Of a stretch of 25,022 nucleotides of DNA, positions 1 to 7,123 are shown one piece after another; the stretch's first letter is position 1, and each line of letters starts with the position of its first letter. The DNA comes from an uncultured bacterium. Lineage in GTDB: Bacteria; Planctomycetota; Uabimicrobiia; Uabimicrobiales; JABWCH01. The stretch is taken from assembly GCA_938003875.1 (NCBI GenBank), contig CALKWO010000012.1, forward strand, positions 1 through 25,022, read 5' to 3'. Below the pieces are notes generated by a model, which did not search any database, was not told the origin of the DNA, and saw nothing but the letters and a program-made list of their open reading frames with translations. Position numbers and translations under genes: made by a program.

Positions 1-237
1 TTTTCGCTATAAGTCATTGCTAGCCAATATGTGGAATTTAACATTGTCAAGTTAGTCTAGCAAAAAGATAGGGGGAAAGCAATCCTCAATTTATGGAAGA
101 ACTTCTCTTCTCGTTTTCCTCGGTGTTCTCTGTGTCTCTGTGGTAAAATTTTAAATTATGTCCGTTCGCAGTATAACATAGTTGGGGTGTTGCTCTGGGC
201 TGGTATCTCCTAACTTATAGTTTACAAAAAAAATTTC

Positions 238-266
238 TTGAAAAATATATAACAGAATTCTAAAAT
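238..266 (+). promoter_or_regulatory. Sigma70-type promoter for the esterase/rhomboid unit
   Basis: TTGAAA (238-243) and TAAAAT (261-266) are separated by exactly 17 nt, which fits a housekeeping -35/-10 pair. Transcription would start near 273. The esterase gene starts at 507, so the leader would be about 235 nt and would contain the palindrome at 383-459. The match is by eye; in AT-rich DNA a chance match is possible. Confidence 0.5.
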
Positions 267-382
267 AGCAGAGATTGATAGCAAATTGTAGGTTTTGGGA
301 ACGTTCGATAAATTTCACACAAGCATCAAGGTTATTTAGTCACTTACAAGTGAAATCTAGTGCAAAAGTACAAAGATTTTTC

Positions 383-459
383 ACCGCAGAGACGCGGAGA
401 ACGCAGAGGAGAATAAAAAATATAAAAAATTTTCTCTGCGATCTCTGCGCCTCTGCGGT
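383..459. repeat. Long imperfect palindrome, CCGCAGAGGCGCAGAG family
   Basis: The 26-nt arm at 383-408 begins ACCGCAGAGACGCGGAGA. The arm at 434-459 is its reverse complement with 3 mismatches in 26. The 25-nt spacer is A/T only except for a few bases. The element would fold as a long hairpin in the leader of the next gene. The right arm and its flank (437-497) are repeated in opposite orientation at 24962-25022. Confidence 0.85.
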
Positions 460-497
460 AAATTTTTTTCTTTTTGATTACGGTTTATCCGTGTTAG
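437..497 (+). repeat. 61-bp repeat, left copy (inverted copy at 24962-25022)
   Basis: The reverse complement of 24962-25022 matches this segment at 59 of 61 positions by eye. The shared part includes the right palindrome arm, a TTTTTTTCTTTTTGATTACG stretch and GGTTTATCC. The right copy runs off the window, so the true length is unknown. Confidence 0.85.
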
Positions 498-506
498 GGG
501 AATAAT

Positions 507-1985
507 ATGTCAACGTTAGAAATCTCCATTTTTTCCATATTGCTGCTTTGCCTGATGGGATTTTTTGTCCCTTTATGCAAAAGGCCTAAAATTTTACAGT
601 ATTTGCCAGTCTTCGCGTTTGGACTTTGTGTTTTCCATTTTTTTCAGCATCAATATCGCTGGCAAATGCTCCTTCCTTATACTTTCAGTGTTTTTCTAAT
701 GCTCATTTGTCTTTACTCCTCAAAGCAGACCGAGAAAGTAAATCCTTCCACAGGAAAGAAAATATTGGTTTGTCTTACTTCTTTCCTGGGTATTCTGATT
801 CTTGGTATATCTGCTGCCATGGCATGGCTTTTCCCTCTTGTATCTTTGCCTGCACCTGACGGTTTATATGCTGTAGGGGTCAGCCGTTTTTCAGTAAAAG
901 ACATCCAGCGTGAAGAAATTTTTACAAAGGATGCTGAGGACAAAAGAGAAATATCGGTTCAGGTATGGTATCCTGGAGAAAAGAAGGAAAGTATCCCTGC
1001 TTCCTATTGGGATAACGCTTCTGTGCTAAGCGCACTTCAGGCTAAATCTTTTGGACTCCCTTTTTTTCTGTTTGAATATCTTTCGCTGGTACAGACCAAT
1101 TCCTATTGGAACATACCTGTCTCTAAAGCAAAAGACAAATATCCCGTTATCATCTTTTCTCCTGGATTCAGCAGCCTATGCCAGGATTATACTATCCAGA
1201 TAGAAAATCTTGCCAGCCATGGCTATATTGTATGTGCCATTGCCCATACGTACGAAACTCTTGCTGCTTTTTTCCCTGATGGAAGGATAATCCCTTACAG
1301 CCAGGAACTTCAAGATACTTTTTTCTCTCATGCACAAAAGGCAACACCGCTCTGGAAAGAATATATCGCATCAAAAGATATAAAAGAAAAAGAAGCGATT
1401 GTCAAAAAAATCTTACACCAAGACGATTTTCTGGATAAAAATCTGCGCATTCGGGTTGCAGATATCCATCTTGTTTTCAGGGAATTGGAAAAAATACAAT
1501 CAGGGCAAAGACTAAACATTCTTGTTGGGAAGCTAGATATGTCTTCTTCTGCTGTTATAGGACATTCTTTGGGTGGTGCTAGTGCTGTGCAGGCAGCACT
1601 AGAGGATTCGCACTACAAAGCGGCCATCAATATGGATGGATTTCAGGCAGGGGATATGGTATTGGGAAAGCAGCCAAAATGTCCAGTCATGATGATGTAT
1701 AGCGAGCCTTTTTCTGGAGTCAACGACTTTTTATTTATGCCTGTACGAAAAGAAGATTGTATTCTGACCATCCAGGGAAGCCTCCACATGAACTATTCGG
1801 ACAATCCTTTTTTGTTCCCGATTACCAGGATACTAGGGAGCGCAGGGCGAATAGATCCTTGTCGTATGAATTCTCTTGTCAATAAGTATCTTCTTGCGTT
1901 TTTTGATAAACATCTGAAAGCCGACAAGTCCCCTTTTCCCCCCTCTTTCCCAGAGGCCAAAATAGAATCTTTCTCTGATAAGTAA
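507..1985 (+). CDS. Membrane-anchored PAF-acetylhydrolase-like alpha/beta hydrolase
   Basis: This 492-residue protein starts with three or four hydrophobic segments (about residues 5-110), followed by an alpha/beta hydrolase domain. The nucleophile elbow is GHSLGG with Ser354. Asp377 (in INMDGF) and His427 (in GSLHMNYSD) complete a plausible Ser-Asp-His triad. The PGFSS motif after the first core strand and the HMNYSDNPF context resemble platelet-activating-factor acetylhydrolase (isoform II) and related bacterial hydrolases. The likely reaction is hydrolysis of a short ester or lipid acyl chain at the membrane; the substrate cannot be read from the sequence. The start ATG follows AGGGGAAT. 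The rhomboid gene begins 20 nt downstream, so the two are probably co-transcribed. A dienelactone-hydrolase-type enzyme is the main alternative. Confidence 0.8.
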   Translation: MSTLEISIFSILLLCLMGFFVPLCKRPKILQYLPVFAFGLCVFHFFQHQYRWQMLLPYTFSVFLMLICLYSSKQTEKVNPSTGKKILVCLTSFLGILILGISAAMAWLFPLVSLPAPDGLYAVGVSRFSVKDIQREEIFTKDAEDKREISVQVWYPGEKKESIPASYWDNASVLSALQAKSFGLPFFLFEYLSLVQTNSYWNIPVSKAKDKYPVIIFSPGFSSLCQDYTIQIENLASHGYIVCAIAHTYETLAAFFPDGRIIPYSQELQDTFFSHAQKATPLWKEYIASKDIKEKEAIVKKILHQDDFLDKNLRIRVADIHLVFRELEKIQSGQRLNILVGKLDMSSSAVIGHSLGGASAVQAALEDSHYKAAINMDGFQAGDMVLGKQPKCPVMMMYSEPFSGVNDFLFMPVRKEDCILTIQGSLHMNYSDNPFLFPITRILGSAGRIDPCRMNSLVNKYLLAFFDKHLKADKSPFPPSFPEAKIESFSDK

Positions 1986-2005
1986 ACTCTTTTTTCAGGA
2001 CACTC

Positions 2006-3625
2006 ATGACAACCACAATACTATATTTTACCTTTTTAACAAACTATATTTATCTTTTTTTAATTCTATGGCATCAAAGAAGAGAGTATAAAATATACCT
2101 CTTCAATTTTTTTCTTGCTAGTGTACTCAATATTTTTTGCCTTGCTTACCATAAAAATAGTACAATTTTATTCTCATTTAATGCTATTCTTTTCTTTTTG
2201 CTGATAATTTTGCCTATTTGGATGACAAAAAAGATCAGTACTTCTTTGTCACAGTCGAATATTACCCAGAAAACGATTTTATATGCGAAATGGCGTTATC
2301 TCATTACACAGTCTTCTATCCACCAGGCAGAATATCAGGAACTCAGGGAAGCACTTTCCTTTTATCATCACATCCCTGCTGCAGAAAAAGAACAGCCTGT
2401 AGATTCTTTTTGGGTTTTATTTTGGAAAAAATATCCTGTTACCTTAATTTTAATGCTGGCGAATCTTGTCTTTTTCTTTCTAACAGAAATATATAAAAGC
2501 CAACAAGGTTTTCTTGCTTTCTTGAATTCAGGGGTAAATAGCTTTGAATTCGTTTTTTACCAAAAAGAATACTGGCGGCTTATCAGTGCTATTTTTCTTC
2601 ATTTTGACTATATTCATCTAGGAATGAATCTGTTTGGACTTTATTGTATGGCACCTCTGATAGAAAAAGCTTATGGAAAAGCCAATTTTTTAATCATCTA
2701 TTTTGTTTGTGGCTTTCTCTCCTCTCTGGCAAGCATTTCCTGGAGAGCTTACCAGATTACTCTGTCTATGGGGGCATCTGGTGCTGTATGTGGTTTGATG
2801 GGTGCATATTTTTTTCTCTTCCAGAAAAAAAGCGTTCCTGTACAATGGAAAAAACACCAAATTTTTTCTTTTTGGTTTACTGTGGCTGCTTTTGCTGTTA
2901 TAGGCTATTTTATTCCACAGATGGACAATGCTGCCCATTTCTGTGGACTTTTCGCTGGTGTCCTTTTGTCCTATATTTTGAAAAAAGGTAATACTGTACT
3001 ATCCAGATTGATCCAAAAAATTTTCTTTATTTTTTTGATGCTATTTGTGTCAGCTTGTATGGTTTTCCCTTTTCTTCATCTATTTCTCTATTCCTATCCT
3101 GCTCATATAAAAGAATTTTCATGGTATAGCATTCTTTCTAAAAAAGAAAAACTCATTTTCCCTGTTCCTTTTTCCTGGAAACCCGATTTTTTGCTAAGCC
3201 AGAGAAAATTTATTCTACATAAAAAAGAAAACCCGCTTCCTATCCCATCTCAGGACGCAACCTTTTGGGATAACTATCAATTGGGCTACAGAGGGGAGCT
3301 TTTTGTAAAGATGAGCTTGCATCCTTTCTCTCTACGCCACCAAATCAGAATCGGCATAGAAGATATAAGCTTCGAATTGCAGAAGAAAGAAAGAATTTCG
3401 TCCTTATCCTCTATAAAAAAAATAGGAGGAAATCTCTTTTATACCACAGAAAAAAAATTTTTCCTAACTTCCCTGGAAAAAAAAGTCAGTATGATTTCCG
3501 CTTCCTATCTTTTCAGCCATGATACTTCCCTGTATCAATGGAAATTTCAATATCCAGAAAAACAAAAAAAAGAATACGAAGATTTAATCGAAAAAATTCT
3601 GCAACAAGTCCATTTTCAAGAATAG
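2006..3625 (+). CDS. Rhomboid-family intramembrane serine protease with long C-terminal tail
   Basis: This 539-residue polytopic membrane protein contains a rhomboid core at about residues 140-345. The catalytic dyad is visible: Ser258 in MGASGAVCGLMG and His311 in MDNAAHFCGLFAG, both in the family's usual contexts. The segment HFDYIHLGMNLFGLY matches the HxxxxHxxxN-type motif of helix 2. Family members cleave transmembrane substrates within the bilayer. Two or three hydrophobic segments precede the core. After a further membrane helix (about 345-370), roughly 170 hydrophilic residues follow that I do not recognise; standard rhomboids are far shorter. The gene sits 20 nt after the esterase gene, suggesting a shared transcript. 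The substrate is unknown. Confidence 0.88.
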   Translation: MTTTILYFTFLTNYIYLFLILWHQRREYKIYLFNFFLASVLNIFCLAYHKNSTILFSFNAILFFLLIILPIWMTKKISTSLSQSNITQKTILYAKWRYLITQSSIHQAEYQELREALSFYHHIPAAEKEQPVDSFWVLFWKKYPVTLILMLANLVFFFLTEIYKSQQGFLAFLNSGVNSFEFVFYQKEYWRLISAIFLHFDYIHLGMNLFGLYCMAPLIEKAYGKANFLIIYFVCGFLSSLASISWRAYQITLSMGASGAVCGLMGAYFFLFQKKSVPVQWKKHQIFSFWFTVAAFAVIGYFIPQMDNAAHFCGLFAGVLLSYILKKGNTVLSRLIQKIFFIFLMLFVSACMVFPFLHLFLYSYPAHIKEFSWYSILSKKEKLIFPVPFSWKPDFLLSQRKFILHKKENPLPIPSQDATFWDNYQLGYRGELFVKMSLHPFSLRHQIRIGIEDISFELQKKERISSLSSIKKIGGNLFYTTEKKFFLTSLEKKVSMISASYLFSHDTSLYQWKFQYPEKQKKEYEDLIEKILQQVHFQE

Positions 3626-3886
3626 CACTATAATTTCTTATACTTTTAAATTTTTCTTTCATTTTTTGGGGAAAAAAACATATAATAGTCAGCTAAGTCA
3701 TATTGAGAATAGCTTACAACAATCGCTAATAGGGGCAGGCGTAGATGTCATGCTTGTTAAGTTATAAATCCTTGTATTGCAATAGACTGCATTCGTCCTT
3801 TAACGCCGTCTGTTAAACTTGATATACATGATACCTACGCTCTGGCAAATGAAATTATCTTGGAATTACATATAAGGAAGGCAAAT
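3626..3886. other. Intergenic region with promoter and diverged repeat
   Basis: This 261-nt gap holds a perfect TATAAT box (3681-3686) and, around 3768-3806, a sequence resembling the flank of the 63-bp repeat at 12484 (shared TTGCAATAGA). I see no terminator hairpin after the rhomboid gene and no RNA gene that I can name. Confidence 0.5.
3658..3686 (+). promoter_or_regulatory. Candidate promoter for the zinc-ribbon/kinase unit
   Basis: A perfect TATAAT at 3681-3686 lies 17 nt after TTCATT (3658-3663), which matches the -35 consensus at only 3 of 6 positions. A transcript from here would have a leader of about 195 nt before the GTG start at 3887. Confidence 0.4.
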
Positions 3887-4210
3887 GTGAAAGAAAAAGT
3901 GGAATATTTTTGTGAGTGTGGAAGGCATTTTATCATCCTGGGAAAAAAGGAAGGCAAGCCTAGGAAATGCCCACATTGTGCGCGGATTATGGAGCCTTTT
4001 GATGAAAAAAAACAGGATCTAATGGAGGCTCTAAAGAATCCAAAGAAAAAAAATCCTTTGGATAATTTAGAAGAAACCATTGAATACGAATATAAATTTG
4101 ATGAAAGTGGTAAAAGAGTAACTAAAGATAAAAAGAGCGTTGCTTTCTTTCGATTTTTGAGAAAGATTTGGACTCTTTTTTCTTATCGCCCCTCTTCCTA
4201 TAAAGATTAA
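3887..4210 (+). CDS. Small zinc-ribbon protein
   Basis: This is a 107-residue, mostly charged protein. Cys9 and Cys11 (FCECG) plus Cys28 and Cys31 (KCPHC) form a zinc ribbon of the kind found at the front of many planctomycete signalling proteins. The C-terminal two thirds is Lys/Glu-rich with no domain I recognise. I chose the GTG start because AGGAAGG lies 5 nt before it; a TTG nine codons upstream would also keep the frame open but has no good ribosome site. The stop is 3 nt before the kinase ATG, so the two are almost certainly translated from one mRNA. The kinase carries its own zinc ribbon, which suggests a linked role such as substrate or adaptor, but that is inference. Confidence 0.7.
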   Translation: MKEKVEYFCECGRHFIILGKKEGKPRKCPHCARIMEPFDEKKQDLMEALKNPKKKNPLDNLEETIEYEYKFDESGKRVTKDKKSVAFFRFLRKIWTLFSYRPSSYKD

Positions 4211-4213
4211 AAA

Positions 4214-5656
4214 ATGCGAACAAAACAAGAACTATTGCTTGGAAAGCATGCAGTGGACTTACAGTTGATTACCAAAGAGCAGCTAAGACATTGTATGCTT
4301 TTGGAAGATAAGCTCTCTCTTCCTCTGCCCCTGGTTTTTCTTAAAGAAAAACTTATGGATGAAGAGAAGCTACAATTTCTTTTGGAGCAATACTGGAGCA
4401 AAAAAAATAGCGCAGATATAGAAAATCTGGAAAAAGGAGAAGACCTTGTTTTTGTCCGCTTGCTGCTGCGTGACAATTTTTTTTCGCCCCAGGAACTAGG
4501 AGATATTGTAGCAGAGAATAATAAATCTTCAGACGGATCTAGTCTCTGTGAGATAATGCTAAAAAAACGATTTCTTTCTCTACAAAAATTTTTGGACATT
4601 TACAATAGACTTCCCGATGAAACCATAGCATGTTCTGGCTGTAATAAAGAATTTCGCCTTTTAAACTTGTTTCCAGGGAAAAAATTGCGATGTAAACATT
4701 GCAAGACTATTTTTTGGGTTCCTAGCATAGAACAAGAAATTTCTTCTTATCAGTCTGTGTCTATTCCTGAAAATAAAGAAGAGCAGGAAACCTTTGCAGG
4801 GTATGAGATTGTGGAAGAAGTAGCGCAGGGAGGAATGGGAATTATCTATAGAGCCCAGAAAAAAACTACAGGGCAAATCGTTGCCCTGAAAGTTTTAAGA
4901 GAGGCCTATCGCTCTTCTCCCGAAGCCAAAAAACGCTTTGCAAGAGAAGCCCAGACTCTGAACCGTTTAAAGCATAAAAACATTGTTTCTGTTCTGGATG
5001 TAGGAATTGAAAATGAAGTTCCCTATTTTACGATGGACTTTGTGGAAGGCGTTCCTCTTTCTAACTATGTTCATGAAAAAGAGCTACTTCCTGTAAAGCA
5101 GGTTCTGGATATTATTATTAAGGTATGTGAAGGCTTGCAATACGCACATGAATCGGAAGTGGTTCATAGGGATATTAAGCCTTCGAATATATTGCTCGAT
5201 AAACAAGGTGAGCCTCGTCTTACAGATTTTGGCCTTGCCAAGTGCATGGATAGTATGACAGTAGTAACGAGAAGCGGAACGACTTTAGGGACTCCTTATT
5301 ATATGTCTCCAGAACAGGCAAAAGGACAAATGGGGCTTGTTGGCCCAAGAAGTGATATTTATTCGCTTGGGGTCGTTTTTTATGAAATGCTTACAGGATA
5401 CAATCCTTTTCTTGGAGAAAATACTGTCGATATTTATCAAAATATTCTGACCGTAGAACCTGATCCACCTAGCAATTTGAATAAAAGTCTCCATAAAAAG
5501 TTAGATTCTATTTGTCTTAAGTGTTTAAGAAAAGACCCGTTTCAAAGATATAAAAATGCAAAAGAAATGGGCGATGATTTAAAACATTATCTTTATGGCA
5601 AAAAAGGATTTTGGGAAAAATTGCTTTGTATGTTTGGTTTTAGTGAGAAATCGTAA
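4214..5656 (+). CDS. Hanks-type Ser/Thr protein kinase with N-terminal zinc ribbon
   Basis: This 480-residue protein has three parts. Residues 1-130 are helical and contain a LITKEQL...LL pattern, reminiscent of the small helical repeats at the front of GspE-like proteins. Residues 140-163 are a zinc ribbon (Cys140, Cys143, Cys160, Cys163). The kinase domain starts near residue 197: glycine loop AQGGMG (204-209), Lys226 in VALKVL, HRD at 318-320 with Lys322 and Asn325, DFG at 338-340, and MSPEQ (SPE 365-367). All catalytic residues are present, so it should phosphorylate Ser/Thr. No membrane segment is visible at either end, unlike typical PASTA or receptor kinases, so it is probably cytoplasmic. 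It lies between the zinc-ribbon gene and the PH-domain gene in a tight unit. Confidence 0.93.
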   Translation: MRTKQELLLGKHAVDLQLITKEQLRHCMLLEDKLSLPLPLVFLKEKLMDEEKLQFLLEQYWSKKNSADIENLEKGEDLVFVRLLLRDNFFSPQELGDIVAENNKSSDGSSLCEIMLKKRFLSLQKFLDIYNRLPDETIACSGCNKEFRLLNLFPGKKLRCKHCKTIFWVPSIEQEISSYQSVSIPENKEEQETFAGYEIVEEVAQGGMGIIYRAQKKTTGQIVALKVLREAYRSSPEAKKRFAREAQTLNRLKHKNIVSVLDVGIENEVPYFTMDFVEGVPLSNYVHEKELLPVKQVLDIIIKVCEGLQYAHESEVVHRDIKPSNILLDKQGEPRLTDFGLAKCMDSMTVVTRSGTTLGTPYYMSPEQAKGQMGLVGPRSDIYSLGVVFYEMLTGYNPFLGENTVDIYQNILTVEPDPPSNLNKSLHKKLDSICLKCLRKDPFQRYKNAKEMGDDLKHYLYGKKGFWEKLLCMFGFSEKS

Positions 5657-5677
5657 ACGCTTTTCAAGGACAAAAGA

Positions 5678-6589
5678 ATGTCTCTTTCTTTAATTGATGG
5701 AGAAAAAATATTTGAAAAAACCTGTCCTCATTTTTTTTCTATGATACATCTTTACATCAACTGGTTTTACATTGGGATGATAGGTTTTTTGACAATTTTT
5801 TTTCGCAACGATATAACTTTATGGATACAATCCTTGCCTTTTCTGGATAAGCTAGAAAACTTTGTTTTCTTAGGTTTTTGGGCACTGGCATTGATTATCC
5901 CTGCCTGCATTGTTTCTTTTATCAGAATCAATTGGGGATGGCTTTTGCTTGCCATTTTTCTCAGCGTAGTAGGAATTTGCGCTCATATCTGGCAAAAAGA
6001 AATTTTGAGCTATTCTCTTGCCTTTGCGCAGGAACAAAAAATTTGTCATATCATCAACGATTTTCTCCAGCAAAATGTATTTTTTTATGAGTCTTTCAAA
6101 CAAAAATTGACTATAAGTGAAATTTCAAACTATTGGTTGATTTTTATTTCTTTTATAGGCCTATTTTCTGCTAATAGCTATCGAAGATCTCATCGTTATT
6201 ATATTACCAATCGCAGGATTATCACTCGCTTTGGCTTCTGGATCACAAGAGAAAGAGATCTACTCTATAGCAAAATTGATGATCTTGTCGCCCATCAAAG
6301 TTTTTTAGGTAAAATTTTAGGGTTTGGTACCTTGATTCCTATTTCTGCCTCTGGTATAGGAACAGGAAGCGACCAGGCAATATGGATGGCAGGCGCAGAG
6401 CAAAAATTGCCTGTAGGTCCCTCTCTGAAAATAACAATGGGGGGAGGAAGAACAGTAACTGTTCCCAGAGCACCGAGCTTTTATTCTCTCTATGGAGTTC
6501 CCAATCCTGAATGGTTGAGAAATATCATGCTTAAAGAAATGGAAAAACGAGAATACGGATATACTCGTAGAGCTGCTGAAAAAGAATAG
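5678..6589 (+). CDS. Membrane protein with bacterial PH (DUF304-like) domain
   Basis: This is a 303-residue protein. Hydrophobic segments lie at about residues 22-42, 60-100 (two helices) and 145-166. They are followed by a domain starting YRRSHRYYITNRRIITRFGFW, with RERDLLYSKIDDLVAHQSFLGKILGFG after it. That pattern (YxxTNxRI, then an I..I.d..v..s..gkilgfG run) is the signature of bacterial pleckstrin-homology domains of the YdbT/DUF304 type. Such proteins are membrane-associated; their biochemical role is not settled. The start ATG follows AAGGACAAAAGA, 21 nt after the kinase stop, so it probably belongs to the same transcript. A role downstream of the kinase is possible but unproven. Confidence 0.8.
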   Translation: MSLSLIDGEKIFEKTCPHFFSMIHLYINWFYIGMIGFLTIFFRNDITLWIQSLPFLDKLENFVFLGFWALALIIPACIVSFIRINWGWLLLAIFLSVVGICAHIWQKEILSYSLAFAQEQKICHIINDFLQQNVFFYESFKQKLTISEISNYWLIFISFIGLFSANSYRRSHRYYITNRRIITRFGFWITRERDLLYSKIDDLVAHQSFLGKILGFGTLIPISASGIGTGSDQAIWMAGAEQKLPVGPSLKITMGGGRTVTVPRAPSFYSLYGVPNPEWLRNIMLKEMEKREYGYTRRAAEKE

Positions 6590-6598
6590 ATTTTTCTA

Positions 6599-6630
6599 TT
6601 GAATCCTATAGTCAAGTATGCTATACTTGA
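6599..6630 (+). promoter_or_regulatory. Promoter with palindrome overlapping the -10 box
   Basis: TTGAAT (6599-6604) and TATACT (6622-6627) are 17 nt apart, a good sigma70 pair. A perfect 8-bp inverted repeat with a 3-nt spacer, TCAAGTAT-GCT-ATACTTGA, spans 6612-6630 and covers the -10 box. Such a position suits a repressor operator. A short hairpin without a T tract is the alternative reading. Confidence 0.55.
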
Positions 6631-6678
6631 AGTAACAAATTTTTGTTTAAGAATTTATAGCAAGAAAGGATATACGAG

Positions 6679-7092
6679 ATGCTAAAGAAAAATTCTCTCA
6701 TTCTTGGTTTCTTGGTTGGTCTTGTTGTTGGTGTTTTTGCAATGAACATCATATACCTGAATTCTTCTGTTGCCTACGCAGATGCAACAAGTGGAGACTC
6801 TGCTGGAATTATTGCTGTAACAGGCCTGTGTGCTAGTGGTATTTCTGGTTTATGGGTTTTGGATGCAAGAGATACAAAAACTTCTCCTTCTCTTTGCCTT
6901 TATGTTCCAGAAAATGGTGGTAAAAGCGGGTTCACATTGGGTGGTGCAAGAAGAATCAAATACGATTTGAAACTTTTAAGGCACAATGATCAGACTACCA
7001 ATAGAGACAAAAGTTTCCATCCTTCTTTAATGGAAAAAGTAGTAGAAGAAATGAATAAAAAAGAAGAAACAAAAGCAGAAAAAAACAAATAA
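6679..7092 (+). CDS. Small secreted or membrane-tethered protein, 'LWVLDARDTK' type
   Basis: This 137-residue protein starts with a Lys-rich N-region and a hydrophobic stretch (residues 7-27). A signal-peptidase site after AYA (about residue 34) is plausible; an uncleaved anchor is the alternative. The mature part has one recognisable line, GLWVLDARDTKTSPSLCLYV, followed by ARRIKYDLKLL. I associate this pair of motifs with small exported planctomycete proteins of unknown function. The C-terminus is highly charged (KKEETKAEKNK). A ribosome site (GAAAGGA) precedes the ATG, and the promoter at 6599-6627 lies just upstream. The HTH-TM gene follows 31 nt later. Confidence 0.65.
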   Translation: MLKKNSLILGFLVGLVVGVFAMNIIYLNSSVAYADATSGDSAGIIAVTGLCASGISGLWVLDARDTKTSPSLCLYVPENGGKSGFTLGGARRIKYDLKLLRHNDQTTNRDKSFHPSLMEKVVEEMNKKEETKAEKNK

Positions 7093-7123
7093 TTTTTAGA
7101 AAATTAGTTTGAGGAGAATGCCA

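Larger units (their letters stand above)
1..506. other. Non-coding leader region rich in dispersed repeats
   Basis: There is no credible gene here. The stretch contains a '...GTTCTCTGTGTCTCTGTGG...' repeat fragment near 113-150, a 'GGGGTGTTGCTCTGGGC' fragment near 184-200 that also occurs in variant form near 23080, a promoter-like pair at 238-266 and a long palindrome at 383-459. The 76-codon reading frame at 275-505 runs straight through the palindrome, and its sequence (FTAETRRTQRR...LCDLCASAV) is what a translated repeat of this type gives, so I do not call it a gene. Confidence 0.75.

Noticed and set aside
383..459. CRISPR array
   Set aside because: Only two arms in opposite orientation with an A/T spacer; no series of direct repeats with unique spacers and no cas genes.
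275..505. 76-codon + strand frame before the esterase gene
   Set aside because: It translates through the palindromic repeat at 383-459, and its sequence is typical of a translated dispersed repeat. No ribosome site is evident.
4207..4599. 130-codon frame on the - strand
   Set aside because: It is antisense to the kinase N-terminus, Ser/Phe-rich as expected from reversed Lys/Glu codons, with no family features.
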